A stretch of 64,000 bases of DNA from Mycobacterium gallinarum (GCF_010726765.1 NZ_AP022601.1:124001-188000); one strand, 5' to 3'. Counted from the first letter of the stretch, positions 27,006 to 35,797 are shown. Notes: generated by a model from the sequence alone, not told the origin. A program made the numbers and translations.

Positions 27006-27982
27006 CGAAGGGCCTCCGCCGTCGCAGGTGTCATCACGTCACGGCCGAGATCCTCCACAGGCTCCCAGGTCCCGGCCTCAGCATAGGCAACCGCCTCGGC
27101 CAGTTCCTCATCGGCGGAACGGCGGATTGCGGCGATGTCATCGTCGGTGAGCGCGCCGTCGGCCAGGCATCGTTCGGTGAAGGTGCGGATCGGGTCACGC
27201 TCCTTCCAGTGTTCGACTTCGTCCTTGCTGCGGTACAACTCGGGATCGAACATCGAATGCGGGCGGAACCGATATGTGCGGAATTCCAGGAAGAACGGAC
27301 CGCCGCCGTTGCGGACGTTGTACACGGCCTCCTGGGCGGCGGTTTGGCAAGCCAGCACGTCCATGCCGTCGACCGCCAGCGCCGGTATCCGGTACGACGC
27401 CGCCTTGGCGGTCATGTCGGTCTGCGACTGCTCCACCGCGATGGCCGTCCCCATCGCATAGAGGTTGTTCTCGCAGCAGAACAGCACCGGCAACTGCCAG
27501 AGTTCGGCGAGGTTCAGCGATTCGTGGAAGGCACCTTCGGCTACCGCACCTTCGCCGAAGTAGCAGGCGGTGACCCGTGGTTTGCCCAGTTGCTTATCGG
27601 CCAGCGCGAGACCTACCGCCAGCGGGAGGCCGCTGCCAACGATGGCGTTGCCGCCGAAAAAGCGGGTGCGCGCATCGAACAGGTGCATCGAGCCGCCGCG
27701 CCCGCGGGAGCAACCCTCCTGCTTGCCGAACATCTCGGCCATGATTCTGGTCATCGGGACACCCCGGAGCAGGGCGTGCGCGTGATCGCGGTAGGTGGCC
27801 ACCACCGCATCCTCGGCTTCCAGCATCCGCAGCGACCCGGCGGCCACCGCTTCCTCACCGACGTAAAGGTGTAGGAATCCGCGGATCTTGGCCGCGCTGT
27901 AGAGCTCAGCGCACTTCTCTTCCATCAGGCGCACCCGCACCATGTCCGACAGCAGCGATGTCGCCGTGTCGTGGTCGATCAT
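27002..27982 (-). CDS. 2-oxoacid dehydrogenase E1 component, alpha subunit
   Basis: The product is 326 aa. The TPP/Mg motif reads [16 protein letters not shown] and ends FCCENN; the usual GDG is GEG here, a conservative change at the metal-ligand position that I believe recurs in some actinobacterial homologues. [15 protein letters not shown] and [10 protein letters not shown] are typical of the pyruvate/acetoin branch. It overlaps the acyl-CoA synthetase stop by 4 bp. Together with E1-beta and E2 it could make acetyl-CoA (from pyruvate or acetoin) or another acyl-CoA. Confidence 0.9.
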   Translation of the reverse strand: MIDHDTATSLLSDMVRVRLMEEKCAELYSAAKIRGFLHLYVGEEAVAAGSLRMLEAEDAVVATYRDHAHALLRGVPMTRIMAEMFGKQEGCSRGRGGSMHLFDARTRFFGGNAIVGSGLPLAVGLALADKQLGKPRVTACYFGEGAVAEGAFHESLNLAELWQLPVLFCCENNLYAMGTAIAVEQSQTDMTAKAASYRIPALAVDGMDVLACQTAAQEAVYNVRNGGGPFFLEFRTYRFRPHSMFDPELYRSKDEVEHWKERDPIRTFTERCLADGALTDDDIAAIRRSADEELAEAVAYAEAGTWEPVEDLGRDVMTPATAEALR

Positions 27983-29760
27983 GACGACACCCCCTGATGA
28001 TGCACGACCGGCGCTTCGACAGTTGACGTGTCACCTTCGGGCAATCCGAGTTCGCGGGCTTTGAGCAGGCGCCGCATGATCTTGCCGCTGCGGGTGTGCG
28101 GTAGGGCGTCGACGAACTCGATCTCCTTGGGTGCCACCGCTGCTCCCAGCCGTTTGCGCGCGTGACCCAACACTTCCAGCCGTAACGCCTCGTCTGCGGC
28201 GAACCCGTCTTTGAGGGTGACGAACGCCTTCACCAGCTCGCCGACTGTTGGGTCGGGTTTCCCGATCACGGCGGCCTCGGCCACCGCCGGGTGGTCGGTC
28301 AGCGCGTTCTCCACCTCGAAGGGCCCGATCAGGTGTCCGGCGGACTTGATCACGTCGTCGGCGCGGCCGACGAACCAGAAGTAGCCGTCCGCGTCGCGCT
28401 TGACCAGATCCCCGCTCAGGTACAGGTCGTCGACGAAGCACTTCCGGTAGCGCTCTTCCTGATTGAGGTAGGCGCGGAACATCGAAGGCCATCCCGGTTT
28501 GAGTGCCAACTCGCCCTCGACGTCGGGTTCTTCGATCACCGAGACGGTGCCGTCGTCGCCATGCCTGACCACATATGCGTCGACGCCTGGCAATGGCCGC
28601 CCCATCGAACCTGGTTTGATGTCGAAGGCCGGGGTGTTGGCAATCATGATGCCGCCAGTCTCGGTCTGCCACCAGTTGTCGTGTATCGGCAAGCCCAGCA
28701 CGCGTTTTCCCCACCAGACCGCTTCGGCGTTGAGCGGCTCGCCCACACTGGCGATGAATCGCAGATTCGGAAAGCAGTATCGCTGCGCGACTTCCGGTCC
28801 AGCCTTGATCAGCATTCTGATCGCGGTGGGGGCGGTGTACCACACAGTGACGCCTTCGTCCTGCAGGATGCGGTACCAGCGTTCGGCGTCGAACTCGGCT
28901 TCGTCGATGATCGAGGTGATCCCGTGGAGAAGTGGCGCGATGATGCCATAGGACGTGCCGGTGACCCACCCGGGATCGGCTGTGCACCAATAGATGTCAT
29001 TGGGATGGATGTCCAACGCGTAGAGGCCGGTGAGGTAATGCATGGTGACCGCGCCGTGCACGTGCCGTGCCCCCTTGGGCGTGCCGGTGGTGCCGCTGGT
29101 GAAGTGCAGTAGCGACGGGTCATCAGCGTTGGTGGCTTCGATCGGAGCGTCCTCGGAGGCCTCGGCCATCAGCTGGGCCAGGTTCAGCGTGCCGGGCTCG
29201 TCGCCGTCGACCAGTAACACGTGGCGTACCGATGTCAGTTCGTCGCGCACCTTGGCGATCTTGCGTTTGTACAGCGCCTTCGTCGTCACCAGTACGGTTG
29301 CCTCGCCGATGGCGACACGGGTGGCGATGGGTTCGGGCCCGAACGCCGAAAACAGTGGCGACACCACACTGCCGTTGCGCAGCGCACCCAGCATCGCGAC
29401 GTACAGCTCGGGGATGCGGCCCATGATCAGAAACACCCGGTCGCCCTTGCCGACGCCGAGCCCACGCAGCACATTCGTGAACCGGCGGGTGCGGCGGCCC
29501 AGCTCGGCGTAGCTCAGGTCGGTGGCGACCAATTCGCCCTCCGAGCCGACGTCGGTGATGAACCGCAGCGCGGTGCGATCCGCTTGGGGACCGTCGGCGT
29601 GCCGGTCGACCGCCGCATACGCGATGTTGCAGCCGCCGGATGGCATACCGGCGCACGGGTCCGGCACCGTCGACCAGTCGAACGCCGCGCGCGTCTGCTC
29701 GTAGTCGGCGAAATTCGGGGCGACTTTCCAGTCCTCGGCGGCCTTGCGAATGATGGTCAC
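27979..29760 (-). CDS. AMP-forming acyl-CoA synthetase (acetyl-CoA synthetase-like)
   Basis: The product is 593 aa from GTG 29760, which overlaps the upstream stop by 4 bp. The adenylate-forming P-loop is [12 protein letters not shown]; the acetyl-CoA-synthetase type blocks [10 protein letters not shown] and [11 protein letters not shown] follow; the catalytic Lys lies in TRSGKIMRR. It activates a short-chain carboxylate (acetate, propionate or similar) with ATP and CoA, or could work in reverse. Upstream in-frame sequence to 29970 is out of keeping with the family and is excluded. Confidence 0.87.
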   Translation of the reverse strand: MTIIRKAAEDWKVAPNFADYEQTRAAFDWSTVPDPCAGMPSGGCNIAYAAVDRHADGPQADRTALRFITDVGSEGELVATDLSYAELGRRTRRFTNVLRGLGVGKGDRVFLIMGRIPELYVAMLGALRNGSVVSPLFSAFGPEPIATRVAIGEATVLVTTKALYKRKIAKVRDELTSVRHVLLVDGDEPGTLNLAQLMAEASEDAPIEATNADDPSLLHFTSGTTGTPKGARHVHGAVTMHYLTGLYALDIHPNDIYWCTADPGWVTGTSYGIIAPLLHGITSIIDEAEFDAERWYRILQDEGVTVWYTAPTAIRMLIKAGPEVAQRYCFPNLRFIASVGEPLNAEAVWWGKRVLGLPIHDNWWQTETGGIMIANTPAFDIKPGSMGRPLPGVDAYVVRHGDDGTVSVIEEPDVEGELALKPGWPSMFRAYLNQEERYRKCFVDDLYLSGDLVKRDADGYFWFVGRADDVIKSAGHLIGPFEVENALTDHPAVAEAAVIGKPDPTVGELVKAFVTLKDGFAADEALRLEVLGHARKRLGAAVAPKEIEFVDALPHTRSGKIMRRLLKARELGLPEGDTSTVEAPVVHHQGVSS

Positions 29761-30023
29761 GGCAGGTCCGATGAGCCCGGTGTCGGAAGGACACCGTCGC
29801 GGACGGCTGGACCGATATTGGCCATCACGTGTTCCAGCAGGAGGTTGTAGGAAGAGCCGTCGGTCAGGAACGCAGAGTCCTCGTGATGCCGAAGATAGGC
29901 TTCGATCCGTCGGTCGATCGGCCAGTCGGAATAGATCTGACTGGCGAATTCGGATCGCAGGAACCGACAAGCGACGGCGTCGACGTTCTCGGCAATCCGC
30001 TCAGCAGGCTCGGTCGGCGTCAT
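29757..30023 (-). CDS. small protein of unknown function in the 2-oxoacid dehydrogenase operon
   Basis: The product is 88 aa from ATG 30023, six bases after GGAGG; the ATG two codons upstream (30029) abuts that site and is less likely. Distinctive blocks are [20 protein letters not shown] and [15 protein letters not shown]. It is helical and acidic with no membrane segment. I do not recognise a family. Its stop overlaps the synthetase start, so it belongs to the operon and may be a regulatory or adaptor subunit, which is a guess. Confidence 0.65.
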   Translation of the reverse strand: MTPTEPAERIAENVDAVACRFLRSEFASQIYSDWPIDRRIEAYLRHHEDSAFLTDGSSYNLLLEHVMANIGPAVRDGVLPTPGSSDLP

Positions 30024-30050
30024 GTGCATCCTCCGGTCGTGTTCGCGTCC

Positions 30051-30161
30051 TCATCTTTTGCGAGCCGTCTTCGCGACACTAGAGACGAAAGTCACCAACG
30101 CCACGTCGATTTCGCCGCCGAGGAGACGGTTCCGCACCGCGCGCGGGAGTTCATATGCCAT
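30051..30161 (-). CDS. possible 36-aa leader gene of the operon
   Basis: ATG 30161 opens a 36-codon frame (MAYELPRAVRNRLLGGEID and so on) with a GCGAGGACTT ribosome binding site, ending 27 bp before the next gene's start. Codon choice is GC-rich at third positions in most codons. It has a hydrophobic core and a basic C terminus (TARKR). A longer frame to 30371 would overlap the divergent gene and is rejected. Short length keeps this uncertain. Confidence 0.4.
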   Translation of the reverse strand: MAYELPRAVRNRLLGGEIDVALVTFVSSVAKTARKR

Positions 30162-30227
30162 AAGTCCTCGCGTGATTGATCCGGTCGGCCCTTTTGACGA
30201 GGTGAGGCGGGAGACGAATATCGGGAC

Positions 30228-30632
30228 ATGCTCACCGATACGCCACTCATCAGGGGCGTAGTGCGCCGCTTCAACAAGCACGCGCTGAATCCAGCGATGA
30301 TGCACCTGGCAGGCCGCAGGCATTGGTATGCCGCAGTCATGCGGCATACCGGGCGTCGGTCGGGGCGGCACTACGCGACGCCGGTGGTGGCCGACCGGGT
30401 GGCGAATGGCTTCATCGTGCCTCTGCCATACGGAACAGATGTCGATTGGCTGCGCAATGTGCAGGCCTCCGGGGCGGCCGCCGTCTCAGTAGGCGGCCAC
30501 ACCTATGACGTTGTCGAACCCGAAATCATCGATGCGGCAACGGCAGGTCCTCAACTGTCGCCGCGTCGTCGACGAGTCTTCCAGGCCTTCGGCATCAAGC
30601 GGTTCGTCAAACTGAAAATGGACAGGAGCTGA
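30228..30632 (+). CDS. F420/deazaflavin-dependent nitroreductase family protein (Ddn-like)
   Basis: The product is 134 aa. The family blocks are HTGRRSGRHYATPVV and GFIVPLPYGTDVDWLRNVQASG, as in mycobacterial deazaflavin-dependent (Ddn/FDOR-A) split-barrel proteins that use reduced F420 or bind related cofactors. It starts at ATG 30228, 66 bp from the divergent operon start. It would reduce a quinone, lipid or xenobiotic substrate; which one is unknown. Confidence 0.82.
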   Translation: MLTDTPLIRGVVRRFNKHALNPAMMHLAGRRHWYAAVMRHTGRRSGRHYATPVVADRVANGFIVPLPYGTDVDWLRNVQASGAAAVSVGGHTYDVVEPEIIDAATAGPQLSPRRRRVFQAFGIKRFVKLKMDRS

Positions 30633-30636
30633 CATC

Positions 30637-31239
30637 GTGGTGGAATGTCCTCAGGGTCACCCCAACCCGGCCGGGTGGCAGTTGTGCGGAGAATGCGGTA
30701 GCCCGATCGAGGTGACGCCGGACCTTTCCCGTGACGTCTGGTATCGCGCCAAATGGGCGATCGTAGGAGCGAGTGTTCTTGCAGTCATTGCGCTCTCGGC
30801 TGCGATCGTCGCTATCCTGGCCACGGGTGGCTATGGGCAACCCGGTCCTCCAGCCGAGGCATCGACCGACAAGGCGAACATTCTGGAATGGTGGTCGCAG
30901 GCACGCGCACCCTTCACCGATCTTCAGGGGTCGCTTTCTGACGCGCAGCGTGCACTGGCCACTGTCGACCGCACGGCGATGGATGAGGCGTGCCGGCAGA
31001 TGCACGACAACGCGGCGGTCGACCTTCGGGCACATCTGCCGGCGCCAACCCCAGAACTGACCAGCGAACTGGAGGCCGCGACCGAGGATGCGCATGCGGC
31101 CGCCCACATGTGCCGGTCGGTTTTGGCAAGGTCTACGAACAGTTATGACGGCGAGTTTCCCGTCGGCGTCGAGGAGGCGGAGGAGCACCTGCTAGCGGCC
31201 CAGGAACTGGTTCGCCAGGCGCTGGTCGGAGCACCCTAG
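30637..31239 (+). CDS. membrane-anchored protein with N-terminal zinc ribbon
   Basis: The product is 200 aa from GTG 30637 (4 bp after the preceding stop). The N terminus has a zinc-ribbon pattern: C4, then CGECG. One transmembrane helix spans about residues 45-67. The C-terminal 130 residues are exported and helical with two Cys (DEACRQM, AAHMCRS), possibly disulfide-linked. Zinc-ribbon plus single helix plus exported domain is common among actinobacterial proteins of unknown role. Confidence 0.7.
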   Translation: MVECPQGHPNPAGWQLCGECGSPIEVTPDLSRDVWYRAKWAIVGASVLAVIALSAAIVAILATGGYGQPGPPAEASTDKANILEWWSQARAPFTDLQGSLSDAQRALATVDRTAMDEACRQMHDNAAVDLRAHLPAPTPELTSELEAATEDAHAAAHMCRSVLARSTNSYDGEFPVGVEEAEEHLLAAQELVRQALVGAP

Positions 31240-31252
31240 GCCGCCGCGATCG

Positions 31253-32053
31253 TCAATGCCGCACTATCAGCACCGAAGCCGCTCTGCGGTGAAACAGAGG
31301 GTGCCCCCGGGGGCCGAGAATCTGCATGACCTGATCCGCGTGCGAACCGCCGATCACGGCGAGTTGGACCCATTCGTCATGCTTCTTGAGAAATCGGGCG
31401 ACATCGGCCCCATCGGATACGGGGTAGACGTGGACGTCGGGATAGCGTTCCTTCCATTGCTGGTCAACGTCGTCCAGGCCGTCCGAACCGTCCCGACCGC
31501 CGAGCATCAGAACCGGCGTTCGACGTAACCGCGCTTCGCCCATCGCCCCCTCGATCACCGACTCGTTGTCGATCTCGGCGGTCACCGCGACGACTATCCA
31601 GCGAATGTCGACCTCGTCGCGTGGTATCTCGTCCTGAGGACGGATGATCGCGACCGGACACTGCGCCTTCTCGGCGAGCTCGGTGGCGACCGACCCCAGT
31701 ATCGCCCGCGCGGACCGGCCGATGCCGACCGAGCCGACACAGATCAAGTCGGCAGATTCCGACTCTTCGATCAGGTTGAAAGCCGGTAACCCTGAGAGGA
31801 TTGCGGTCTCTACCTTGACGGGCCGACCCGTGGCCTCGACAGCATCCTGCGCCGCACGAATCGAGGCTTCGGCATGGTGCTTGTCCGCGTAGTAATCCTC
31901 CGCAGAGGGGTGCTTAGCCTTCATCACGCACACGAGGCGCAATGGCACGCTTCGGGCGATCGCTTCGTCAACCGCCCACAGCGCGGCGTTGATCGCTGTG
32001 CCCGAGCCGTCGATCGCGGCGACAACCGGCTTGGGGGAGGCGCTTTCAGTCAT
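31253..32053 (-). CDS. universal stress protein, Rv3134c/Rv2028c-type
   Basis: The product is 266 aa from ATG 32053 (TTGGAG ten bases upstream). Domain 1 keeps the ATP loop GSVGIGRSARAILGS; domain 2 has a broken loop (GGSHADQVMQILG). [20 protein letters not shown] marks the Rv3134c group. It has two DosR-like boxes upstream, shared with the divergent magnesium transporter gene. Confidence 0.87.
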   Translation of the reverse strand: MTESASPKPVVAAIDGSGTAINAALWAVDEAIARSVPLRLVCVMKAKHPSAEDYYADKHHAEASIRAAQDAVEATGRPVKVETAILSGLPAFNLIEESESADLICVGSVGIGRSARAILGSVATELAEKAQCPVAIIRPQDEIPRDEVDIRWIVVAVTAEIDNESVIEGAMGEARLRRTPVLMLGGRDGSDGLDDVDQQWKERYPDVHVYPVSDGADVARFLKKHDEWVQLAVIGGSHADQVMQILGPRGHPLFHRRAASVLIVRH

Positions 32054-32113
32054 CGTGCACTCCAATTTGCAGTTGATGTATCGACGCTATTGAGTTCCAC
32101 CACCCGACCGGTG

Positions 32114-32127
32114 GGGCACTAGGTCCC
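32114..32127. promoter_or_regulatory. DosR-like box 1 between USP and MgtE genes
   Basis: GGGCACTAGGTCCC matches 10 of 14 core positions, with a perfect GTCCC right half. It is 60 bp before the USP start at 32053. Confidence 0.5.
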
Positions 32128-32134
32128 TCAGTGT

Positions 32135-32148
32135 TGGACATTGGTCCT
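32135..32148. promoter_or_regulatory. DosR-like box 2 between USP and MgtE genes
   Basis: TGGACATTGGTCCT, flanked by CAA on the right, matches 10 of 14 core and 14 of 20 full-box positions. It ends 54 bp before ATG 32203. Its spacing from box 1 is 21 bp centre to centre, about two helical turns. Confidence 0.55.
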
Positions 32149-32202
32149 CAACACGGCTGCCAGGCAGTCCGGGGGCGACATCGGTCTGTAGCGTCTGCTG
32201 CC

Positions 32203-33186
32203 ATGGTCACTGATGTCACAACCTATTTCGGCGGTCTGCCGGAGACGGCGTTGTCGCACGCCTATACGGAGGTACCGAAGGCGTCGCCGGACGATCTGGT
32301 GGGCACCACGCTGGAACGAATGCGGGGCCGGCGCTTCGACAGCGCTGCCGCCGTGGCGGTCCTTGACGGGGATCGTCTCGTGGGTGTCGCGACCATTGAG
32401 CAGATGTTTGCGGCAGACAGCGACGCGATGTTGCGTGATGTCATGGACCGGCAGCCGCCCGTGGTGACGCCGGACACCGACCAGGAGCGCGCCGCCTGGC
32501 AGGCGGTGCAGGATAAGGAGCCCGGTCTCGCGGTGGTCGACGACCAGGGCCGGTTCTACGGGCTGATTGCCCCCCAGCAGCTGCTCGCTGTCCTACTACA
32601 TGAACACGACGAAGACATGGCACGACTGGGCGGGTTTCTGCACACAGTCGAGTCGACGAGAAGGACAACACTCGAGACTGTGACCAGGCGGCTGTGGCAC
32701 CGCCTGCCATGGTTGGTGGTCGGGTTGATCGGTGCGATGGTGTCGGCGGGGTTGATGGCGGCCTTCGAAGACCAACTCAGCGCCGTGCTGGCGGTTGCGT
32801 ATTTCGTGCCGGGGATCGTCTATTTGGCTGATGCCGTTGGCACGCAAACGGAAACGGTCGCGATCCGCGGTCTGTCGGTGGGTGTGGGCATTCGCCGCAT
32901 CCTGGCTCCGGAAAGCCTGACTGGGCTGATCGTCGGTTTGTTGCTGGGCCTGCTCATGCTGCCGGTGGTGGCCCTCATGACGAACGACTGGAGGCTGGCG
33001 ACGGCAGTTGCGCTCGCGGTGCTGGCGGCGAGCACGATCGCCACGGTGGTGGCGCTGATACTGCCTTGGTTGCTGCAGGCGCTGGACAAGGACCCCGCGT
33101 TCGGTTCCGGTCCGTTGGCCACCGTGATCCAAGATCTGTTGTCGATCGCGATCTACCTCGCAGCGGTGTCCCTGTTGCTCGGTTGA
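32203..33186 (+). CDS. MgtE-family magnesium transporter, short form
   Basis: The product is 327 aa. A CBS-domain pair (about 30-150, with VGVATIEQMF and YGLIAPQQLLAVL) is followed by the MgtE membrane domain of five helices (about 170-327), including YFVPGIVYLADAVGTQTET, the conserved selectivity region. Typical MgtE proteins are about 450 aa with an N-terminal superhelical domain; that domain is missing here. Expected role is Mg2+ (or Co2+) transport gated by intracellular Mg2+. The start at 32203 avoids overlap with the DosR-like box. Confidence 0.85.
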   Translation: MVTDVTTYFGGLPETALSHAYTEVPKASPDDLVGTTLERMRGRRFDSAAAVAVLDGDRLVGVATIEQMFAADSDAMLRDVMDRQPPVVTPDTDQERAAWQAVQDKEPGLAVVDDQGRFYGLIAPQQLLAVLLHEHDEDMARLGGFLHTVESTRRTTLETVTRRLWHRLPWLVVGLIGAMVSAGLMAAFEDQLSAVLAVAYFVPGIVYLADAVGTQTETVAIRGLSVGVGIRRILAPESLTGLIVGLLLGLLMLPVVALMTNDWRLATAVALAVLAASTIATVVALILPWLLQALDKDPAFGSGPLATVIQDLLSIAIYLAAVSLLLG

Positions 33187-33264
33187 CAGCGCCCGCCGGG
33201 AAGGCTGAAGCGCGCGCGACGATGGAGGCGGTGCTCGCGTCAGAGGCCAACGCCTCCCCGCCGC

Positions 33265-33278
33265 GGGACTTCGGTCCC
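33265..33278 (+). promoter_or_regulatory. DosR box upstream of pfkB
   Basis: GGGACTTCGGTCCC matches 12 of 14 core positions and has both half-sites perfect. It ends 62 bp before ATG 33341, which has its own GAGGAGG ribosome binding site, so a leadered mRNA is expected. Confidence 0.75.
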
Positions 33279-33340
33279 TACCGTCACGATCCGCGATGTA
33301 GTCGGATCAGAGTCGGCGTCTGAAGCGAGGAGGCTGTGCC

Positions 33341-34294
33341 ATGGATTCAATCGTCACCCTGACGATGAACCCGGCGCTCGACATCACCGTTGCGGCAGAG
33401 GCCGTGCGTCCTACCAGCAAGATCCGCTGCTCACGCGCTCGATACGACGCCGGCGGCGGAGGGATCAACGTGGCAAAGATCGCCCACGTCCTGGGCGCGC
33501 CGGTATCGGCCGTTTTCCCTGCTGGAGGTGCCAGCGGCGATCTCGTCAGCCGGCTCGTAGTCGAGGCGGGTGTGCCATTTCGACGGATCGACATTGCCGA
33601 GCCCACGCGGGAGAGCCTCACCGTCGATGAGACCGCCACTGGTCTGCAGTACCGCTTCGTGCTGCCGGGTCCTCGGCTGACTCCGTCCGAACAGGCCCGG
33701 TGCGTGACTCAGCTGCTTGTTGAGGCGAGCTCGGCACAATTCGTTGTCGCCAGCGGGAGTTTGCCTCCGGGTGTGCCTGCGGACTTCTACCAGCGAATCG
33801 CGGACGTGTGCGGTGAGGCAGGGGTCAGATTTGTCTTGGACGCCTCGGGCGCCGGTCTACAACACGTCAATCGTGGTGTGTTTGTGCTCAAGGCAAGCGA
33901 GCGCGAACTCCGCGAATGCGTGGGACGTGACCTGACGAGTGAATCCGAACAGCTGGACGCCGCGCACGAACTTGTCGAATCCGGCCGCGCCGAGGCCGTT
34001 GTGGTGTCGCGAGGAGCTCAGGGCGCATTGCTGGCTACCCGGACCGAAAGCTGCCGATTCACCGCCATTCCGATGCGTGCGGTAAGCGGCGTTGGGGCCG
34101 GGGACGCGATGGTCGCCGGCATCACCGTGGGTCTGACTCGCGGATGGCCGTTGAGCACGGCGGTTCGTTTCGGCATGGCCGCCGGCGCGGCAATGCTGAT
34201 GACCCCCGGTACCGCCCCGTGCACGCGCGCCGACACCGAGCGGCTCTTCGAAATCGCTGAAGAGCCAGTAGAAGTCGCTGTCGTTTGCGGATGA
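33341..34294 (+). CDS. pfkB: phosphofructokinase B (Rv2029c-like)
   Basis: The product is 317 aa, ribokinase/PfkB family. The opening TLTMNPALDITV, the DAGGGGINVAKI sugar-binding block and the C-terminal GVGAGDAMVAG with catalytic Asp (about 255) are diagnostic. It phosphorylates fructose-6-phosphate, tagatose-6-phosphate or fructose-1-phosphate in the cytosol. In M. tuberculosis Rv2029c is a DosR-regulon gene beside Rv2028c and Rv2030c. The strong DosR box upstream fits that. Confidence 0.9.
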   Translation: MDSIVTLTMNPALDITVAAEAVRPTSKIRCSRARYDAGGGGINVAKIAHVLGAPVSAVFPAGGASGDLVSRLVVEAGVPFRRIDIAEPTRESLTVDETATGLQYRFVLPGPRLTPSEQARCVTQLLVEASSAQFVVASGSLPPGVPADFYQRIADVCGEAGVRFVLDASGAGLQHVNRGVFVLKASERELRECVGRDLTSESEQLDAAHELVESGRAEAVVVSRGAQGALLATRTESCRFTAIPMRAVSGVGAGDAMVAGITVGLTRGWPLSTAVRFGMAAGAAMLMTPGTAPCTRADTERLFEIAEEPVEVAVVCG

Positions 34295-34495
34295 ACCTGA
34301 CGATCCTCGATTGCGCGGCGTGATTGTTTCGACCTCGACGGATTGATCACCGAAACCGCGTCATTGACACGCCTGATGTCGGCGATCGCATGGCGTTGTC
34401 GCCAAATTGGCCGAATCGCTTGGTGCACTCGGCCTTTTCGATCCGCTGCCGCGGGCACCACATGTATGTACGGGTCAGCGGAAAAGGGCGCGAGG

Positions 34496-35377
34496 CTACG
34501 GTTGTCGCGCGATGATCACCGGCATGCGCGCCGACTGAACCACCGCGGCGCTGACCGAGCCGAGGAGCATGCCGGCGAAGCCGCCACGGCCGTGGCTTCC
34601 GACGACAACCAGCTGGGCCTGTTCCGAGTGCTCGACGAGCGTACGAGCGGGGTGATCGCAGACCACGATCCGCCGGACCGTCACGTCCGGGTAGTTTTCC
34701 TGCCATCCAGCCAGTCGCTCAGCGAGCGCTGCATCCTCCGACGACTTCATTTCCAGCCAGTTCATGCCGAGAAAATCGCCCACCCCGAATTCGGTCCATG
34801 CGTGCAGGGCGATGAGGTCAACGCCTCTGCGGGACGCCTCATCGAACGCGATCGCGGTGGCCAGCTCGGACGCGGGGGAGCCGTCGATCCCGACCAGGAC
34901 CGGTGCTTGCGCCGGATGAGGCATCAACGGATCTTCGTCGTGAATGACCGCCACCGGGCAGTGTGCGTGCTGTACGACGCCGGCGCTGACCGAACCAAGC
35001 AGATTGCCGATTGCTCCGTGGCCGCGACTGCCAACCACGACCATCCCTGCCCCCTTCGACATGTCGACCAGCGTGGGAACGGCGGACGAGTAGTAGATGT
35101 CAGTCCGGACTTCCAGCGGTCCGACGTCTCGCTGTACCGATGCGACGACACCCATTGCCTCGTCGATGGCTTCGTGGGCCTTCTGCTGTTGCCATTTACC
35201 GATGCCGGTCGGCAGGGGCGTGTGGGACAACGAGCCGAGGACACTGCTGACGACATGGACCAGGGTGAGCGTTGCGCCGCGTTGCGCGGCGTCGCGTGCC
35301 GCCCAATCGACGGCAACGTTGGCCGCGGGTGACCCGTCGACGCCTACCACGATTTCCGGAGGAGCAATCGAAGACAT
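34496..35377 (-). CDS. tandem-domain universal stress protein, Rv2623 (TB31.7)-like
   Basis: The product is 293 aa. Domain 2's ATP loop is intact (GSHGRGGFAGMLLGS). Domain 1's loop (GSRGHGAIGNLLGS) is one residue shorter than the usual G-x2-G-x9-[22 protein letters not shown] and [17 protein letters not shown] closely match Rv2623. ATG 35377 lies 35 bp after a DosR box with TAACGT at -11 to -6 and no Shine-Dalgarno, so a leaderless mRNA is likely. Confidence 0.9.
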   Translation of the reverse strand: MSSIAPPEIVVGVDGSPAANVAVDWAARDAAQRGATLTLVHVVSSVLGSLSHTPLPTGIGKWQQQKAHEAIDEAMGVVASVQRDVGPLEVRTDIYYSSAVPTLVDMSKGAGMVVVGSRGHGAIGNLLGSVSAGVVQHAHCPVAVIHDEDPLMPHPAQAPVLVGIDGSPASELATAIAFDEASRRGVDLIALHAWTEFGVGDFLGMNWLEMKSSEDAALAERLAGWQENYPDVTVRRIVVCDHPARTLVEHSEQAQLVVVGSHGRGGFAGMLLGSVSAAVVQSARMPVIIARQP

Positions 35378-35412
35378 ACGGCACGTTAAGGCAGCAGCGC
35401 CGATCCAGGCGT

Positions 35413-35426
35413 GAGTCTTTAGTCCC
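35413..35426 (-). promoter_or_regulatory. DosR box, leaderless-type promoter for Rv2623-like gene
   Basis: GAGTCTTTAGTCCC matches 12 of 14 core positions. It is 35 bp before the start at 35377; the -10-like TAACGT is correspondingly one base closer to the ATG than in the other members of this class. Confidence 0.72.
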
Positions 35427-35434
35427 CACCCGTT

Positions 35435-35448
35435 CGGCCAAAGGGCCC
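35435..35448. promoter_or_regulatory. second DosR-like palindrome
   Basis: CGGCCAAAGGGCCC matches 9 of 14 core positions, 22 bp from the neighbouring box. It could serve the divergent 35565 gene (116 bp away) or strengthen the first site. Confidence 0.35.
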
Positions 35449-35564
35449 CGCCCGACGCCCGGAGCCCAGGCCCAAAGCACCGCGGGGACTGTGCCTTTGC
35501 CCCTTCGCCGGCAAAGTCGCCGGGTGGTCTGATCACAGAGTCGCAGCCAACGAGGAGGCCACCC

Positions 35565-35795
35565 ATGAACCCACAGAGGGTGAAAACCTATCAGCTCACC
35601 GACCGTCTGCACGCAGGTCGGATTGCCCGCGTATCCGCTGATGACATCGTGCCCACGGTATCGGCATGGTTGGCCGAGTTGGACACCAGCAGTCCGTTGG
35701 TCGACGACCTTGCCTGCATGCTGCGCACAGGCGATTGGACTGCTGCCCACGCCATCGCTGAAATCCTGTCGGTCGACGTGACCGTCACCGCGTAG
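35565..35795 (+). CDS. small protein of unknown function, first gene of a WS/DGAT unit
   Basis: The product is 76 aa; ACGAGGAGG stands a few bases before ATG 35565. It is mostly helical and soluble, with blocks SADDIVPTVSAWLAEL and DWTAAHAIAEILSVDV. I do not recognise a family. Its stop lies 2 bp before the ATG of the WS/DGAT gene, so the two are co-transcribed and probably coupled. A helper role for lipid synthesis would be a guess. Confidence 0.7.
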   Translation: MNPQRVKTYQLTDRLHAGRIARVSADDIVPTVSAWLAELDTSSPLVDDLACMLRTGDWTAAHAIAEILSVDVTVTA

Positions 35796-35797
35796 CC

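Noticed and set aside
29761..29970. 70-residue N-terminal extension of the acyl-CoA synthetase
   Set aside because: Overlaps the upstream gene almost completely and is Arg/Ser/Pro-rich shadow coding; GTG 29760 gives the family start and a 4-bp overlap.
30051..30371. 106-codon frame on the minus strand
   Set aside because: Its first two thirds lie antisense within the Ddn-like gene; only the last 36 codons have a credible start.
34295..34495. Several short frames between pfkB and the Rv2623-like gene
   Set aside because: Cys/Arg/His-rich shadow compositions, no ribosome binding sites; I see nothing convincing in these 201 bp.
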